This document shows, one piece after another, positions 34,667 through 43,319 of a stretch of DNA of 64,000 bases (the stretch's first letter is position 1; each line of letters begins with the position of its first letter). The notes beneath the pieces were generated by a model. It searched no databases. It was not told the DNA's origin and saw only the letters and a list, made by a program, of their open reading frames with translations. This stretch comes from JAJECS01 sp965198185 (GTDB lineage: Bacteria > Chloroflexota > UBA11872), in NCBI GenBank assembly GCA_965198185.1, contig CBDAOU010000001.1, positions 682,001 to 746,000 on the forward strand. Direction: 5' to 3'. The position numbers were made by a program, and so were the translations under genes.

Positions 34667-35514
34667 GCGCCGGTGTCCTCACCCAGCACGAACCGCTCGA
34701 TGGCCAGCGCCGCGCCGTCGTCGGCATAGGTGCCCGTGACCCAGTCGGCGGCGGCGCGCACGCGCGGATCGCCGTCACCCATGGCGACGCCGACGCCGGC
34801 CGCGGTGACGAGATCGAGGTCGTTGAGGTTGTCGCCGATCGCCATCGTCGCTTCCGGGGGAACGTCCAGGGCCTGCGCGAGCCGGTGCAACGCCTGGCCC
34901 TTGCCGACGTCCTGCCCAATCGCCTCCGCAAAGCGCGGGTGCGAGCGGGTGATGGCGAGCACGGAGCCGAACCGCGCGTCGAGTTCATTCACGATCGCCG
35001 GCACGTCAGCCTCGTCGGTCACGATGACGAGCTTGGTGGTGCCCTGGTGGACCGCAACGCCAAGGTCGGGAATCAGCCGGATCGGCACGTCGGACGTCTC
35101 GGCGTAGAAGCGCCCTTCAGGGGTGGCCGCCTCCATGTAGAGCTCGTCGTCGACATAGGCGTTGATGTGCCAGCCGCGAGCCTTGGCGAAGGCCACGACG
35201 GCAAGCCCGGGTTCTACGGGCATCGTGGTCGCGTGCAGTGTTTTGCCGGTGACGGGGTCGCGCACCAGCGCTCCCTGGTAGCAAATGATCGGCGCGGTGA
35301 TATCGAGCTGCTTCGCGAAGCGGCGCGCCGAGCGAAACATGCGTCCGGTGGCGATGGTGACCGCGGTGCCCTGCGCTTGGGCGCGGCGTATGGCCGTCCG
35401 CACCCGCGGGGTGACGCCGCGCTCGCCGCTGACGATGGTGCCGTCCAGGTCCAGCGCAAGCAGCCGGATCGCGGGGCCAGCGTTCTGAGGAACAGGGGGC
35501 GGGAATCGGCTCAC
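34663..35514 (-). CDS. Cof-type HAD-superfamily hydrolase
   Basis: A 283-aa protein from GTG 35514; the frame extends much further upstream but loses family likeness there. Motif I LLALDLDGTIVSGERGV, motif II TIATGRMF, motif III lysine in DVGKGQALHRLA, and motif IV AIGDNLNDLDLVTAAG are all present, with the type IIB cap between them (NAYVDDELYMEAATPEG). The family dephosphorylates small phosphorylated metabolites such as sugar phosphates or flavin; the substrate is not predictable. It is the first gene of a three-gene overlapping operon with tsaC and a polytopic membrane protein. Confidence 0.88.
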   Translation of the reverse strand: MSRFPPPVPQNAGPAIRLLALDLDGTIVSGERGVTPRVRTAIRRAQAQGTAVTIATGRMFRSARRFAKQLDITAPIICYQGALVRDPVTGKTLHATTMPVEPGLAVVAFAKARGWHINAYVDDELYMEAATPEGRFYAETSDVPIRLIPDLGVAVHQGTTKLVIVTDEADVPAIVNELDARFGSVLAITRSHPRFAEAIGQDVGKGQALHRLAQALDVPPEATMAIGDNLNDLDLVTAAGVGVAMGDGDPRVRAAADWVTGTYADDGAALAIERFVLGEDTGA

Positions 35515-35768
35515 GAAGGGACACGCCGCAGGTTTGATGTCACGGGATAGTACGCGTCCGTGAGAGACGTGTGCCGGTCCAGTAGGTGGCCTCCCGTGCC
35601 AGAGACCCGAGATGCCCCAAGTGGACGCTGGCCGGTCAGTAGTGGGTAGGTCATACTGATGAGTACCGGGGTGTTGGCAGGGTCCCAGGATCGGGCGCGG
35701 CGCATGGCGCAGGCGTCTCCACTGACGGCAATGCCAATCGCCATCCGTGCTCGTGAGTGAGGCCAAGG

Positions 35769-38054
35769 ATGTCGCAGCTGCGCCCGCGTGATTGGTGGCG
35801 TCGGCTGCGCGTTGCGCTTGCGGTGTTTGCCATCGCCGCCGCGGCCGCCCTAGCCGTCGGGCCATCAGCAGGCGCACTCGACTGCGAGGGCATCGCGCTC
35901 GACGACGGCTGCCTCTTTACCATCACCGGTGGGGACACGCCGGATCCGGACGACGGCTATGCCGTGACCAATGGCGATGGCGTACCGCTGTGGGACTTCG
36001 TCCTTGAGCGCGACCTCCAGGCCGTCGGCTATCCCATCAGCCAGCGCTGGGTCTACGGCCCCTTCACCCTCCAGGCTTTCCAGAAGGTCATCCTGCAATG
36101 GGACTCCGGCAAGCGTCGCATGAACTACTACAACACCCTCGACGCGCTGGCCAACCGCTACCCCGGCGTCGCGCTGCCCAACGTGCCGCCCCACCAGGTG
36201 CTGGAAGCGGACTGGGGCGCAGACTTCGCCACCGTCACGCAGAACCACCTGGCGCTGTTGGAGCAGAACGCGGCGATCAAGGAGCGGTTCCTCAGCGAGC
36301 CCGACTGGCTCAATCTCTACGGGCTGCCGATCAACTACGAGGAGCGGGAGGTCGATGGCCACCCCCAGGGCCTGCAGCTCCTGCGGACGCAGCGGACGGT
36401 ATTTGTGATCTGGAACGTGCCCGCGCCGGGAACCACCGTGGGGCGGGTGAACCTGCAGAACGTGCCGGACAAGGTGAAGCGGCTGAGCAACGTGATCATT
36501 CCGGACGCGGCAAAGACCCCCGTCACGGAAGACGAGCTGGCGGGGTTGCCGTTGTTCACGCTGCCGGCGCCGGGGCCAGTCTCGGACCGGACGGTGCTGG
36601 CCACGCTGTATCAGGTGACCGATGGCTCGAACTGGAAGAACGACTTCAACTGGCTGAGCCCCTACCCGCTCGACACTTGGCACGGCGTCACCACGGACCC
36701 GTCCGGGCGGGTCACGGAGCTGCGGCTTGCCGACAACCGGTTGCGCGGGGTGATCCCGGTCCAGCTGGAGAGCCTGGCCAACCTCAAATTGTTGGACCTC
36801 AGCGACAACCACCTGCGGGGAACAATTCCGCGCGAATTGAGCCGCCTTGGCGACCTGAAACGGCTGCGGCTCTCCGAGAATCAACTGTGGGGGAGCATTC
36901 CCCCCGAGCTGGGCCGCCTCGCCAACCTGGAGACATTGGCCCTCCACAGCAACCGGCTGCAAGGCGCGATCCCGCCCGCATTGGGCCGCCTCGCCAACCT
37001 GACGTTCCTGTGGCTCGGCAACAACCGGCTGGGCGGCGAACTACCGGCTGAGCTGGGAAGTCTCGCCAACCTGGAAGCCCTATTGCTTGCCGACAACCAG
37101 TTGCAGGGAACGATCCCACCCGCGCTGGGGGATCTCCCGAACCTCAAGTGGCTGGGGCTCGCTGACAACCAGTTGCAGGGACCGATTCCGCCGGAGCTTG
37201 GCGGCCTCACGAACCTGCAGTGGCTGTCGCTCACTCGCAACCAGCTCGGCGGGACGATTCCCCCCGAGCTGGGAGGTCTCGCCAACCTGCAGATCTTGGC
37301 GCTCGGCGGCAACCGGTTGAGCGGCGCGATCCCGGCCGAGCTGGGCCGCCTCGCCGAGTTGTCCGAACTGGCGCTCAACGACAACCAGTTGCAGGGGGCG
37401 ATCCCGCCCGACCTGGGAAGCCCCCCTTATCTGCGGCGGCTGAGGTTGCAGGACAACCAGTTGAGCGGTGAGATTCCGCCGGAGTTCGCCAGGCTGAAGA
37501 ACCTCATCGTGCTGGACCTGGAGAATAACCAGTTGAGCGGCGAAGTCCCGCGGGTGGTGTTGCGCCTGCCGAATATCACCGTGCTCAGGCTCGGGGATAA
37601 CCGGTTTGCCGGTGAGGTCCCGCCGGAGCTGGCGCGTCTCACCAGGTTGACCGTGCTGGCGCTCGGCGGCAACCGGTTGAGCGGCGCGATCCCGGCCGAG
37701 TTGGGCCGCCTGGCCAACCTGACCGAGCTGGCGCTCCAGGACAACCAACTCACCGGAACGATCCCCGCCGAGTTGGGGAACCTCGCCAACCTGGAATGGC
37801 TGGGCCTCCACGACAACCAGCTCAGCGGCGCGATTCCGCCGGCGCTGGGCAACCTCGCCTACCTGGAGTTTCTGGGTCTGCGAAACAACCAGCTGACCGG
37901 GAATATCCCACCCGAGCTGGGCCGTCTGGAGTACCTGGAAGAGATTCGGCTCGCGGGAAGCAACCAACTCACGGGGTGCGTCCCCGAGGGGTTGCGCGAT
38001 GTCGAGGACCATGACCTCGATTCGGTCGGGCTGCCGTTCTGCGAGGACGGTTGA
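35769..38054 (+). CDS. secreted protein with about 18 plant-type leucine-rich repeats
   Basis: A 761-aa protein from ATG 35769. A basic N-terminus and hydrophobic stretch (LRVALAVFAIAAAAALAVG) form a signal peptide with likely cleavage after AGA. Residues 35-270 are an uncharacterised domain (DGYAVTNGDGVPLWDF, WDSGKRRMNYYNTLDALA) found on secreted proteins. An LRR cap follows (LATLYQVTDGSNWKN, WHGVTTDPSG), then about 18 units of 24 residues with the pattern L-x-L-x-x-N-x-L-x-G-x-I-P-x-x-L-G-x-L-x-x-L. It ends in a short Cys-containing cap (GCVPEGLRD). A surface or extracellular binding role is inferred. No anchor is seen. Confidence 0.85.
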   Translation: MSQLRPRDWWRRLRVALAVFAIAAAAALAVGPSAGALDCEGIALDDGCLFTITGGDTPDPDDGYAVTNGDGVPLWDFVLERDLQAVGYPISQRWVYGPFTLQAFQKVILQWDSGKRRMNYYNTLDALANRYPGVALPNVPPHQVLEADWGADFATVTQNHLALLEQNAAIKERFLSEPDWLNLYGLPINYEEREVDGHPQGLQLLRTQRTVFVIWNVPAPGTTVGRVNLQNVPDKVKRLSNVIIPDAAKTPVTEDELAGLPLFTLPAPGPVSDRTVLATLYQVTDGSNWKNDFNWLSPYPLDTWHGVTTDPSGRVTELRLADNRLRGVIPVQLESLANLKLLDLSDNHLRGTIPRELSRLGDLKRLRLSENQLWGSIPPELGRLANLETLALHSNRLQGAIPPALGRLANLTFLWLGNNRLGGELPAELGSLANLEALLLADNQLQGTIPPALGDLPNLKWLGLADNQLQGPIPPELGGLTNLQWLSLTRNQLGGTIPPELGGLANLQILALGGNRLSGAIPAELGRLAELSELALNDNQLQGAIPPDLGSPPYLRRLRLQDNQLSGEIPPEFARLKNLIVLDLENNQLSGEVPRVVLRLPNITVLRLGDNRFAGEVPPELARLTRLTVLALGGNRLSGAIPAELGRLANLTELALQDNQLTGTIPAELGNLANLEWLGLHDNQLSGAIPPALGNLAYLEFLGLRNNQLTGNIPPELGRLEYLEEIRLAGSNQLTGCVPEGLRDVEDHDLDSVGLPFCEDG

Positions 38055-38233
38055 CGCTCACGCCTCCGGTTAAGCCTCGCGCCAAGCGCCGCTCCAGCGT
38101 TCGGTTGATCAGGGATTAGGTAACAGACGGGTCCGCGCGGCGCGCACCCACAGCGCGACGCCGATCGGCGCTTCTCGGAGTAACCCGCCCAACGGTCCGC
38201 GCCGCTCTGGGAGCAGCTAGATTAATCGAGGCG

Positions 38234-38239
38234 TATAAT
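38234..38239 (+). promoter_or_regulatory. -10-like TATAAT upstream of yvcK
   Basis: A perfect TATAAT lies 93 nt before the yvcK start in an AT-rich patch. No good -35 is seen at the standard distance, so this is a weak call. Confidence 0.4.
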
Positions 38240-38331
38240 GGGTTCGCGGCCCATCAAGGCGCTCTGCGCCGCCGAGCCCCAGCGTCGCGGCGATGGCGGA
38301 GCTTGGGCTCTGGCTTGAGGATTGATCCGGC

Positions 38332-39651
38332 ATGCGCTCGCGACGTTGGTTAACTCTCGGCATCGGCGTCAAGCGCTACATCCTCCTCATCTTCGCGGGC
38401 ACGGTCATCCTGGCGCTGGCGCTGGCCATGTTTCTGGCCTACGTCTACCGCACCATCGACGTGCCCGGGCCTGCCGGCTCGGTGGTCTATTTCATGACCC
38501 TGCAGTTCATCGAGCACCCGTTCCGCTCACTGGTCGTGGGCGGCTTGGGGCTGACGGGGGTGGTCGCCGGCGCGTTCCTGCTTGGGCGCACGGTGCTGTC
38601 GGTGGTCGTGAGCCCCGACGACAACATCGCCGAGACGCTCTACCAGAGCCGCCGGCTGCAGCGCGGACCGCGCATAGTGGCCATCGGTGGCGGCACCGGC
38701 CTGGGCGTGCTGCTGCGGGGGCTCAAGGAGCACACCAACAACATCACCGCCGTGGTGACGGTGGCGGACGACGGCGGCAGCTCGGGGCGGCTGCGGGACG
38801 AGTTTGGCCTGGCCCCGCCCGGCGACGTGCGCCAGTGCCTGGCGGCGCTGGCCGATTCCGAATCGCTGATGAACGAGGTGATGAACTATCGCTTCAGTCG
38901 CGGCGGCGGGCTCCAGGGACACAGCTTGGGCAATCTGCTGATCGCCGCGACCACCGAGCTCAAGGACGGCAATTTCGAGCAGGGCGTGCGCGCGCTGAGC
39001 GACGTGCTGCGGGTGCGCGGGCGCATCCTGCCGTCCACCCACTCGGACATCCGGCTGGCCGGTGAGCTGGCGGACGGGCGAATCGTGCGCGGCGAGTCAA
39101 AGCTGCGGTCGTCCGGCCAGCCGATCTCCCGGGTCTTCATCGAGCCGCGGCACGTGGCGGCCAATGCGGCAGCCGTTCAGGAAATCCTGGCGGCGGACAT
39201 GATCGTGCTGGGTCCGGGCAGCGTGTTCACCAGCGTGATTCCGAATCTGCTCGTTGGGCGCTTGGCCACCGCGATCCGCGCCTCGCGCGCCGTGAAGGTC
39301 TATGTGTGCAACGTCGCCACCGAGCTGGGCGAAACCGACGACTTCGGTCCCGCGGAGCACGTCTACTGCTGCACCCGGCACGTCGGGCCGGATCTCTTCC
39401 AATACATGCTGGGCAATAGCAACACGCTGGTGGAGCTACCCGAGGGCAGCGACACCCGGCTCGTCACCTGCGACCCGGCCACCCAGGTCGAGTTGCTGGA
39501 CGCGGGGGTGCAGGCGGTGCTGGCCGACGTGGTGGATCCGGCGGCACCCCATCACCACGAGCCGCATGCGCTGGCGGCGGCGCTGATGGACCTCTACGAA
39601 CAAGCGTCGCAGAACACGGGGTCGCTGGTCGCCCTGGCGGAGACGCGCTAG
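38332..39651 (+). CDS. membrane-anchored YvcK/CofD-like gluconeogenesis factor
   Basis: A 439-aa protein from ATG 38332. Two N-terminal helices (ILLIFAGTVILALALAMFLA and a second one before residue 90) anchor it. The YvcK domain then begins with IVAIGGGTGLGVLLRGLK and VVTVADDGGSSGRLRDEF, the UDP-sugar-binding signature, then PPGDVRQCLAALAD, GHSLGNLLIAA, and APDMIVLGPGS-type ADMIVLGPGSVFTSVIPNLL. YvcK proteins bind UDP-GlcNAc and influence cell-wall and carbon metabolism; they are not the F420 enzyme CofD. The last nine codons plus stop are repeated 297 bp downstream at 39920-39948. Confidence 0.9.
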   Translation: MRSRRWLTLGIGVKRYILLIFAGTVILALALAMFLAYVYRTIDVPGPAGSVVYFMTLQFIEHPFRSLVVGGLGLTGVVAGAFLLGRTVLSVVVSPDDNIAETLYQSRRLQRGPRIVAIGGGTGLGVLLRGLKEHTNNITAVVTVADDGGSSGRLRDEFGLAPPGDVRQCLAALADSESLMNEVMNYRFSRGGGLQGHSLGNLLIAATTELKDGNFEQGVRALSDVLRVRGRILPSTHSDIRLAGELADGRIVRGESKLRSSGQPISRVFIEPRHVAANAAAVQEILAADMIVLGPGSVFTSVIPNLLVGRLATAIRASRAVKVYVCNVATELGETDDFGPAEHVYCCTRHVGPDLFQYMLGNSNTLVELPEGSDTRLVTCDPATQVELLDAGVQAVLADVVDPAAPHHHEPHALAAALMDLYEQASQNTGSLVALAETR

Positions 39652-39659
39652 AACCCGTC

Positions 39660-39680
39660 ATGCCGGCCTTGAGCCGGCAT
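39660..39680. repeat. REP-like palindrome ATGCCGGC/GCCGGCAT
   Basis: Perfect 8-bp arms around the 5-nt loop CTTGA, preceded by CGTC and followed by CCAGG. It is of the same kind as the element inside the GH127 gene. Confidence 0.75.
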
Positions 39681-39725
39681 CCAGGTCCGGGTTGGCGTTC
39701 CTCGCGTGGGCTCGATTCACGAAAG

Positions 39726-39806
39726 GTCATTCCGAACGCAGTGAGGAATCTAGAACCCTCGTGCACAGCCCCTGCCCCTTAGATTCCTCGCTCTGCTCGG
39801 AATGAC
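39726..39806. repeat. stem-loop pair of GTCATTCCGA repeats
   Basis: GTCATTCCGAACGCAGTGAG runs forward at about 39727 and its inverted partner, ending CTCGGAATGAC, closes at 39806. Together they form an element of about 80 bp with terminal inverted repeats. A like pair is at 46459-46549 and forward half-elements are at 50961-51034. Confidence 0.7.
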
Positions 39807-39845
39807 AAGAAAGTGGCGCGAGACGCTGACCGGGTGCGACGGTGG

Positions 39846-39908
39846 CCCGCGCTGCGTGCAGCGTGGGACCGGCCGCGGGCGCATCTCCCAGGCTGCGCGC
39901 AGCCTGGG
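39846..39908. repeat. two CTGCGCGCAG-type palindromes, copies 2 and 3
   Basis: The first (39846-39867) is imperfect, with core GCGCTGCGTGCAGCG. The second (39887-39908) is a perfect 22-bp palindrome with core GGCTGCGCGCAGCC, followed by CCACCGGG as at 21841. Confidence 0.75.
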
Positions 39909-39919
39909 CCACCGGGCAG

Positions 39920-39948
39920 CGCTGGTCGCCCTGGCGGAGACGCGCTAG
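39920..39948. repeat. 29-bp exact copy of the yvcK 3' end
   Basis: The sequence from CGCTGGTCGCCC to GACGCGCTAG is the same at 39623-39651 (end of yvcK) and here. The two copies bracket the whole repeat-rich intergenic region. The second copy overlaps the stop codon of the convergent polyprenyl synthase gene. Confidence 0.9.
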
Positions 39949-40979
39949 GCGGTTCGGCGCGCGGTGAAAGCCGCGAGCGCGCCCAGGGCCTCGGCCCCCC
40001 AGGCGCTGAGCGGCAGGGCCGCGAGACGCTCGCGAGTCAAGTCGTGATAGCGCTGCGTCAGCGACTCGGCGTAGGCGTGCGAGCCGGACCGCTCGAGCAG
40101 CGCCACGATCTCCGCCGTGTCGGGCGGCGTGTCCGGGTCGGCGAGGGCGGTTCGGAGCCGTAGCCGGTCTGCCGGGGCGCCGGCCGTCATTGCGTGCACG
40201 ATGGGCAAGGTCTTCTTGCGTTTCTGGATGTCGCTCTCCACGGACTTGCCGGTGGCGTCCGGGTCGCCCCAGATGCCCAAAATGTCGTCGCGGATCTGAA
40301 AGGCGGCGCCCAGCGCCGCGCCGGCGGCGCGCACCCCGGCGCGGACGGCGGGGTCGTTGCCGGCGAACACGGCCCCCAGCTCCATCGACGTGGCCATCAG
40401 GGCGGCGGTCTTGAGGTCGATCATGCGCAGATAGGCGTCGACCGTGACCTCGTCCTCGTCCTCGTAGGCCATGTCCAGATACTGGCCCTCGGTCATCCGC
40501 CGGCAGCCCAGGGTCAGCACCTCCACGGCGTCGCGCACGGCGCGAGCGTCGTCGGCTTCCCCGGCCCGCAGGACGCTGAGCGTGGCGAGCACGTGCATGA
40601 AGTCGCCGGCGTCGATGGCCTTGGGCTGCCCCCAGACCGCCCACACGGTGGGGCGGTGGCGCCGCAGCAAGTCGTTGTCCATCACGTCGTCGTGCACCAG
40701 CGAAAAGTTGTGCAACAGCTCCACACCGGCCGCAGCGGGCAGCGCCGCCTCGATATCGCCGCCAAGGGCCTCGCAGGTCAGCAGACAAAGGGTCGGGCGC
40801 AGCGCCTTGCCGCGGTTGGCATGCACCGGGTTGCCGTCCGCGTCGACCCAGCCGAGCTGATAGCGCGCCATGGTGGCCAGCGGCGAGTCCAAGCCGTCGA
40901 AGGCCGCGCGCAGGGCGGCGTCAACGCCGGCCCGGTAGCGCTCGAACAGCTCGGCCGGCGCCGCGGCGCTCGTGGTCAT
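39945..40979 (-). CDS. polyprenyl (geranylgeranyl-type) diphosphate synthase
   Basis: A 344-aa trans-isoprenyl diphosphate synthase from ATG 40979; the open frame upstream lacks family likeness. The first Asp-rich motif is in LLHNFSLVHDDVMDNDLLRR (DDVMD), and the second region is FQIRDDILGIWGD. KALRPTLCLLTCEALGG and RKKTLPIVHAM are further family marks. It condenses IPP with an allylic primer to make C15-C20 or longer chains for quinones, carotenoids or the polyprenyl carriers used by the GT-C/GT2 enzymes; chain length cannot be read off. Its stop codon lies in the duplicated yvcK tail. Confidence 0.9.
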   Translation of the reverse strand: MTTSAAAPAELFERYRAGVDAALRAAFDGLDSPLATMARYQLGWVDADGNPVHANRGKALRPTLCLLTCEALGGDIEAALPAAAGVELLHNFSLVHDDVMDNDLLRRHRPTVWAVWGQPKAIDAGDFMHVLATLSVLRAGEADDARAVRDAVEVLTLGCRRMTEGQYLDMAYEDEDEVTVDAYLRMIDLKTAALMATSMELGAVFAGNDPAVRAGVRAAGAALGAAFQIRDDILGIWGDPDATGKSVESDIQKRKKTLPIVHAMTAGAPADRLRLRTALADPDTPPDTAEIVALLERSGSHAYAESLTQRYHDLTRERLAALPLSAWGAEALGALAAFTARRTA

Positions 40980-41124
40980 GGAAGGCCCAGGTGAAGGCGA
41001 GACGGTGGAGCGATCGTGCCGCGCGCGGCCGGCGCAGGCAAACGGGATCCGAGCGCGACCCGTCGGGCCGCTTCGCGATACGCTCCGACCGGCAGTGACG
41101 ACAGTCGCCCCCCATCTGGCGCTC

Positions 41125-41876
41125 ATGAACATTCACGGATCGACGGCCCTGGTGACCGGGGCGACGAGCGGCATCGGCCGCGCGACGGCCATTGCCCTGG
41201 CGCGGGCGGGCGCGCGCGTGATCGTGACCGGACGCAATACCCAGGCGCTCGCCGCCATCCGCGACGAAACCGACGGGACGGCGGTGCCGGCGGACCTGGC
41301 GAACCCAGCCGACATCGAGCGGCTGGCCGCGACGGCGTTGCTTGGACCCGCGCCGGTCGAGATTCTGGTCAACAACGCCGGCATCGGCTGGGAAGGGCCG
41401 TTCGCCGCGATGCCCGCCGAGAAGATCGACGACCTGGTGGCGGTGAACCTGCTGGGCGCGGCGCGGCTGACGCGGGCGTTGCTGCCGACCATGCTCGAAC
41501 GCCGGCGCGGCCACATCGTGAACGTGGCCTCGATCGCGGGGCACGTGGGCGTGCGCGACGAGGCGCTCTACGCCGCCACCAAGGCGGCCCTGCTGACGTT
41601 TAGCGAGGGCCTGCGCTACGAAGTGCAGGCCTCGGCGTGCGGGTGACGACGGTTTCACCTGGCGTGGTGGACACGGACTTCTTCACGCGGCGCGGCAGCC
41701 CGTTTCGCCGCCGCCGACCGCGGCCGATCCCGCCGGAGCGCGTGGCGTGGACCATCGTGCGCGCCATCGAGCGCAACCGCGACGAGATCGTGGTGCCCGG
41801 CTGGCTGCGCCTCCCCATCTGGCTGCACGGGGTGTGGCCCGGGCTCTACCGGGCGCTGGCGGGGCGGTTTGGGTAG
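41125..41876 (+). pseudogene. short-chain dehydrogenase/reductase with single-base frameshift
   Basis: From ATG 41125 the classical SDR pattern is clear: TALVTGATSGIGRATAIALA (cofactor loop), VEILVNNAGIGWEGPF, IVNVASIAGHVGV with the catalytic Ser, and YAATKAALLTFSEGLRYEV with Tyr and Lys. At about 41630 one base is missing. The expected VRVTTVSPGVVDTDFFTRRG continues in the next frame and runs to 41876. The full length would be about 250 aa. It starts divergently from the polyprenyl synthase gene, 145 bp away. An oxidoreductase on an alcohol or ketone substrate is all that can be said. Confidence 0.85.
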
Positions 41877-41946
41877 GGCCGGGGCGTTACCGGCGAGTAC
41901 GATATGGCTCTAAGCTTGATTCCTTGATGTATGGAGATTTGATCGC

Positions 41947-43018
41947 ATGAGCGCCGTGCGGGATGTCTTGCCCAACATTCGCGAGCGCATCGCGCGCTAT
42001 ACGGGACATGGGCATCAATGAAATGAGTACCAGAGCGGCCCTGATTAATCCCATGCTCAAGGCCCTGGGCTGGGACAACGAAGACCTGGATCAAGTCCAG
42101 CAGGAATACCGCTTCCAATCCTCCGATAACCCGGTTGACTATGCGCTCATGGAGGGCGGTAAGCCGAGCCTCTTCGTTGAGGCCAAGGCGCTCGGCAAGG
42201 ACCTGGGCGACCAGAAATGGGCCAGCCAGATCATGGGCTACGCCATCGTGGCAGGCGTGGAATGGGTGGTGCTGACCGACGGCAACGAGTACCGCATCTA
42301 CAACACGCACGCGCCCGTTCCGGTCGCGGAGAAGCTCTTTCACTCAGTGCGGGTGACCGATGAAGACGCCAGCGTCGGTGAGATTCTCGATCTGCTATCC
42401 CGCGGCGGACAGCCGAAGGACCGGCTGAAGGCGCAGTGGCACGCGCACTTCGTGGATCGGCAGGTGCACATACTGCCCTGAACGGCTGTTCGGCCCGGAG
42501 CCGGACGAGTCCTTCGTGAGCTTGTTGAAAGGGGTCACGGCCGATCTCACGGGACGAGGATGTCGCTGCAAGCCTGCGCCGGGTTCCGGCGCACAGTTTC
42601 GTGTTTCCCTTGGTGCACGCAGCGCGCCTGAGACACCGCCGCCGACCGCCACCACCGCCGCCGCCACCGCCGCCCCCTCCAGGAACGTGCCACAACTACA
42701 GGGCAGCCTCTATTGAGCCTAATCCGGGCTGGGATCATTCAGCCGCCGCTCGATTTGCACACGACGTACATATCGCGGACAGATTACCGCTCTTGTCGAA
42801 TCGCCGACGGCAGCGTCACGTTTCGGGGCAAGAGCTTTCCTCGCTTGTCAGCGGCGGCTGCTGCAGCGCGGAGATCGCGGTGAGCGTTACGCAGGAACGC
42901 CCGCTTCCCAACAAACGGCTGGACCTTCTGGAAGTTCACCGACGCCGACGGTCAGGTCAAGCCGATCGATGTCTTGCGCCAGCAGTATCTGGCCGGACGC
43001 GAATCTGATGCGTCCTGA
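41947..43018 (+). pseudogene. HSDR_N-type restriction-like protein with C-terminal RAMA/DUF4357-like domain, multiply frameshifted
   Basis: From ATG 41947 the product starts MSAVRDVLPNIRERIARYTG and then needs one base removed to go on as INEMSTRAALINPMLKALGW. The open middle part (KPSLFVEAKALGKDLGD, VVLTDGNEYRIYNTHA) is the N-terminal nuclease-like domain of type I restriction R proteins, with the E-A-K core. After 42481 a further shift gives LFGPEPDESFVSLLKGV, a Pro/Thr/Ala linker with CCG/CCA microsatellite (about 42640-42690), and GSVTFRGKSFPRLSAAA with TNGWTFWKFTDADG, which is a RAMA/DUF4357 type end. At least three shifts are needed. No methylase or specificity gene is adjacent. Confidence 0.75.
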
Positions 43019-43031
43019 GCGGCAGCGCCGA

Positions 43032-43279
43032 ATGCTCGAATCGCGTATCACGACCAAGGGACAGACCACCTTGCCCAAGGCGGTGCGGGAGGCCTTGGGG
43101 TGCGGCCTGGCGACCGCGTGCGCTACATCGTTCTGGACGGCGAGGTGCGCATCCGCGCCGTGCGCCCGATTCAACGGCTCTTCGGCGTGCTCGCCCATGA
43201 TGGTCCGCCGGCGACCCTGGACGACATGCAGCGGGCCATCGCCGAGGGAGCGGCGGTAGGCCCGGGGACTGACGCTTGA
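43032..43279 (+). pseudogene. AbrB/SpoVT-type DNA-binding protein, frameshifted
   Basis: ATG 43032 starts MLESRITTKGQTTLPKAVRE, a swapped-hairpin AbrB beginning. One G appears lost from a GGGG run at about 43099. With it restored the product continues ALGVRPGDRVRYIVLDGEVR and ends QRAIAEGAAVGPGTDA at 43279. Such proteins are often VapB-like antitoxins, but no PIN-domain gene follows; the next gene is DUF5069-like. Confidence 0.8.
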
Positions 43280-43319
43280 CGGACTTTCGGCCACGACCTG
43301 ACGATCGGAGACCACCGCC

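Noticed and set aside
35655..35680. CTGATGAG near 35657, as in a hammerhead ribozyme core
   Set aside because: The GAAA and flanking stems needed for a hammerhead are not found at a proper distance; a short match by chance.
34663..35877. HAD hydrolase with a 120-residue N-terminal extension
   Set aside because: The upstream part has no family likeness and poor codon pattern; GTG 35514 directly precedes the HAD motif I region.
38332..39651. F420 biosynthesis CofD assignment
   Set aside because: The GGGTGLGVLLRGLK and DDGGSSGRLR motifs with N-terminal membrane helices match YvcK rather than the lactyl-phosphoguanylate transferase CofD; no other F420 gene is seen.
42640..42690. CCG/CCA triplet tract as a possible CRISPR or independent repeat locus
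   Set aside because: No spacer structure. It encodes the Pro/Thr/Ala linker of the frameshifted restriction-like gene, so it is a coding microsatellite.
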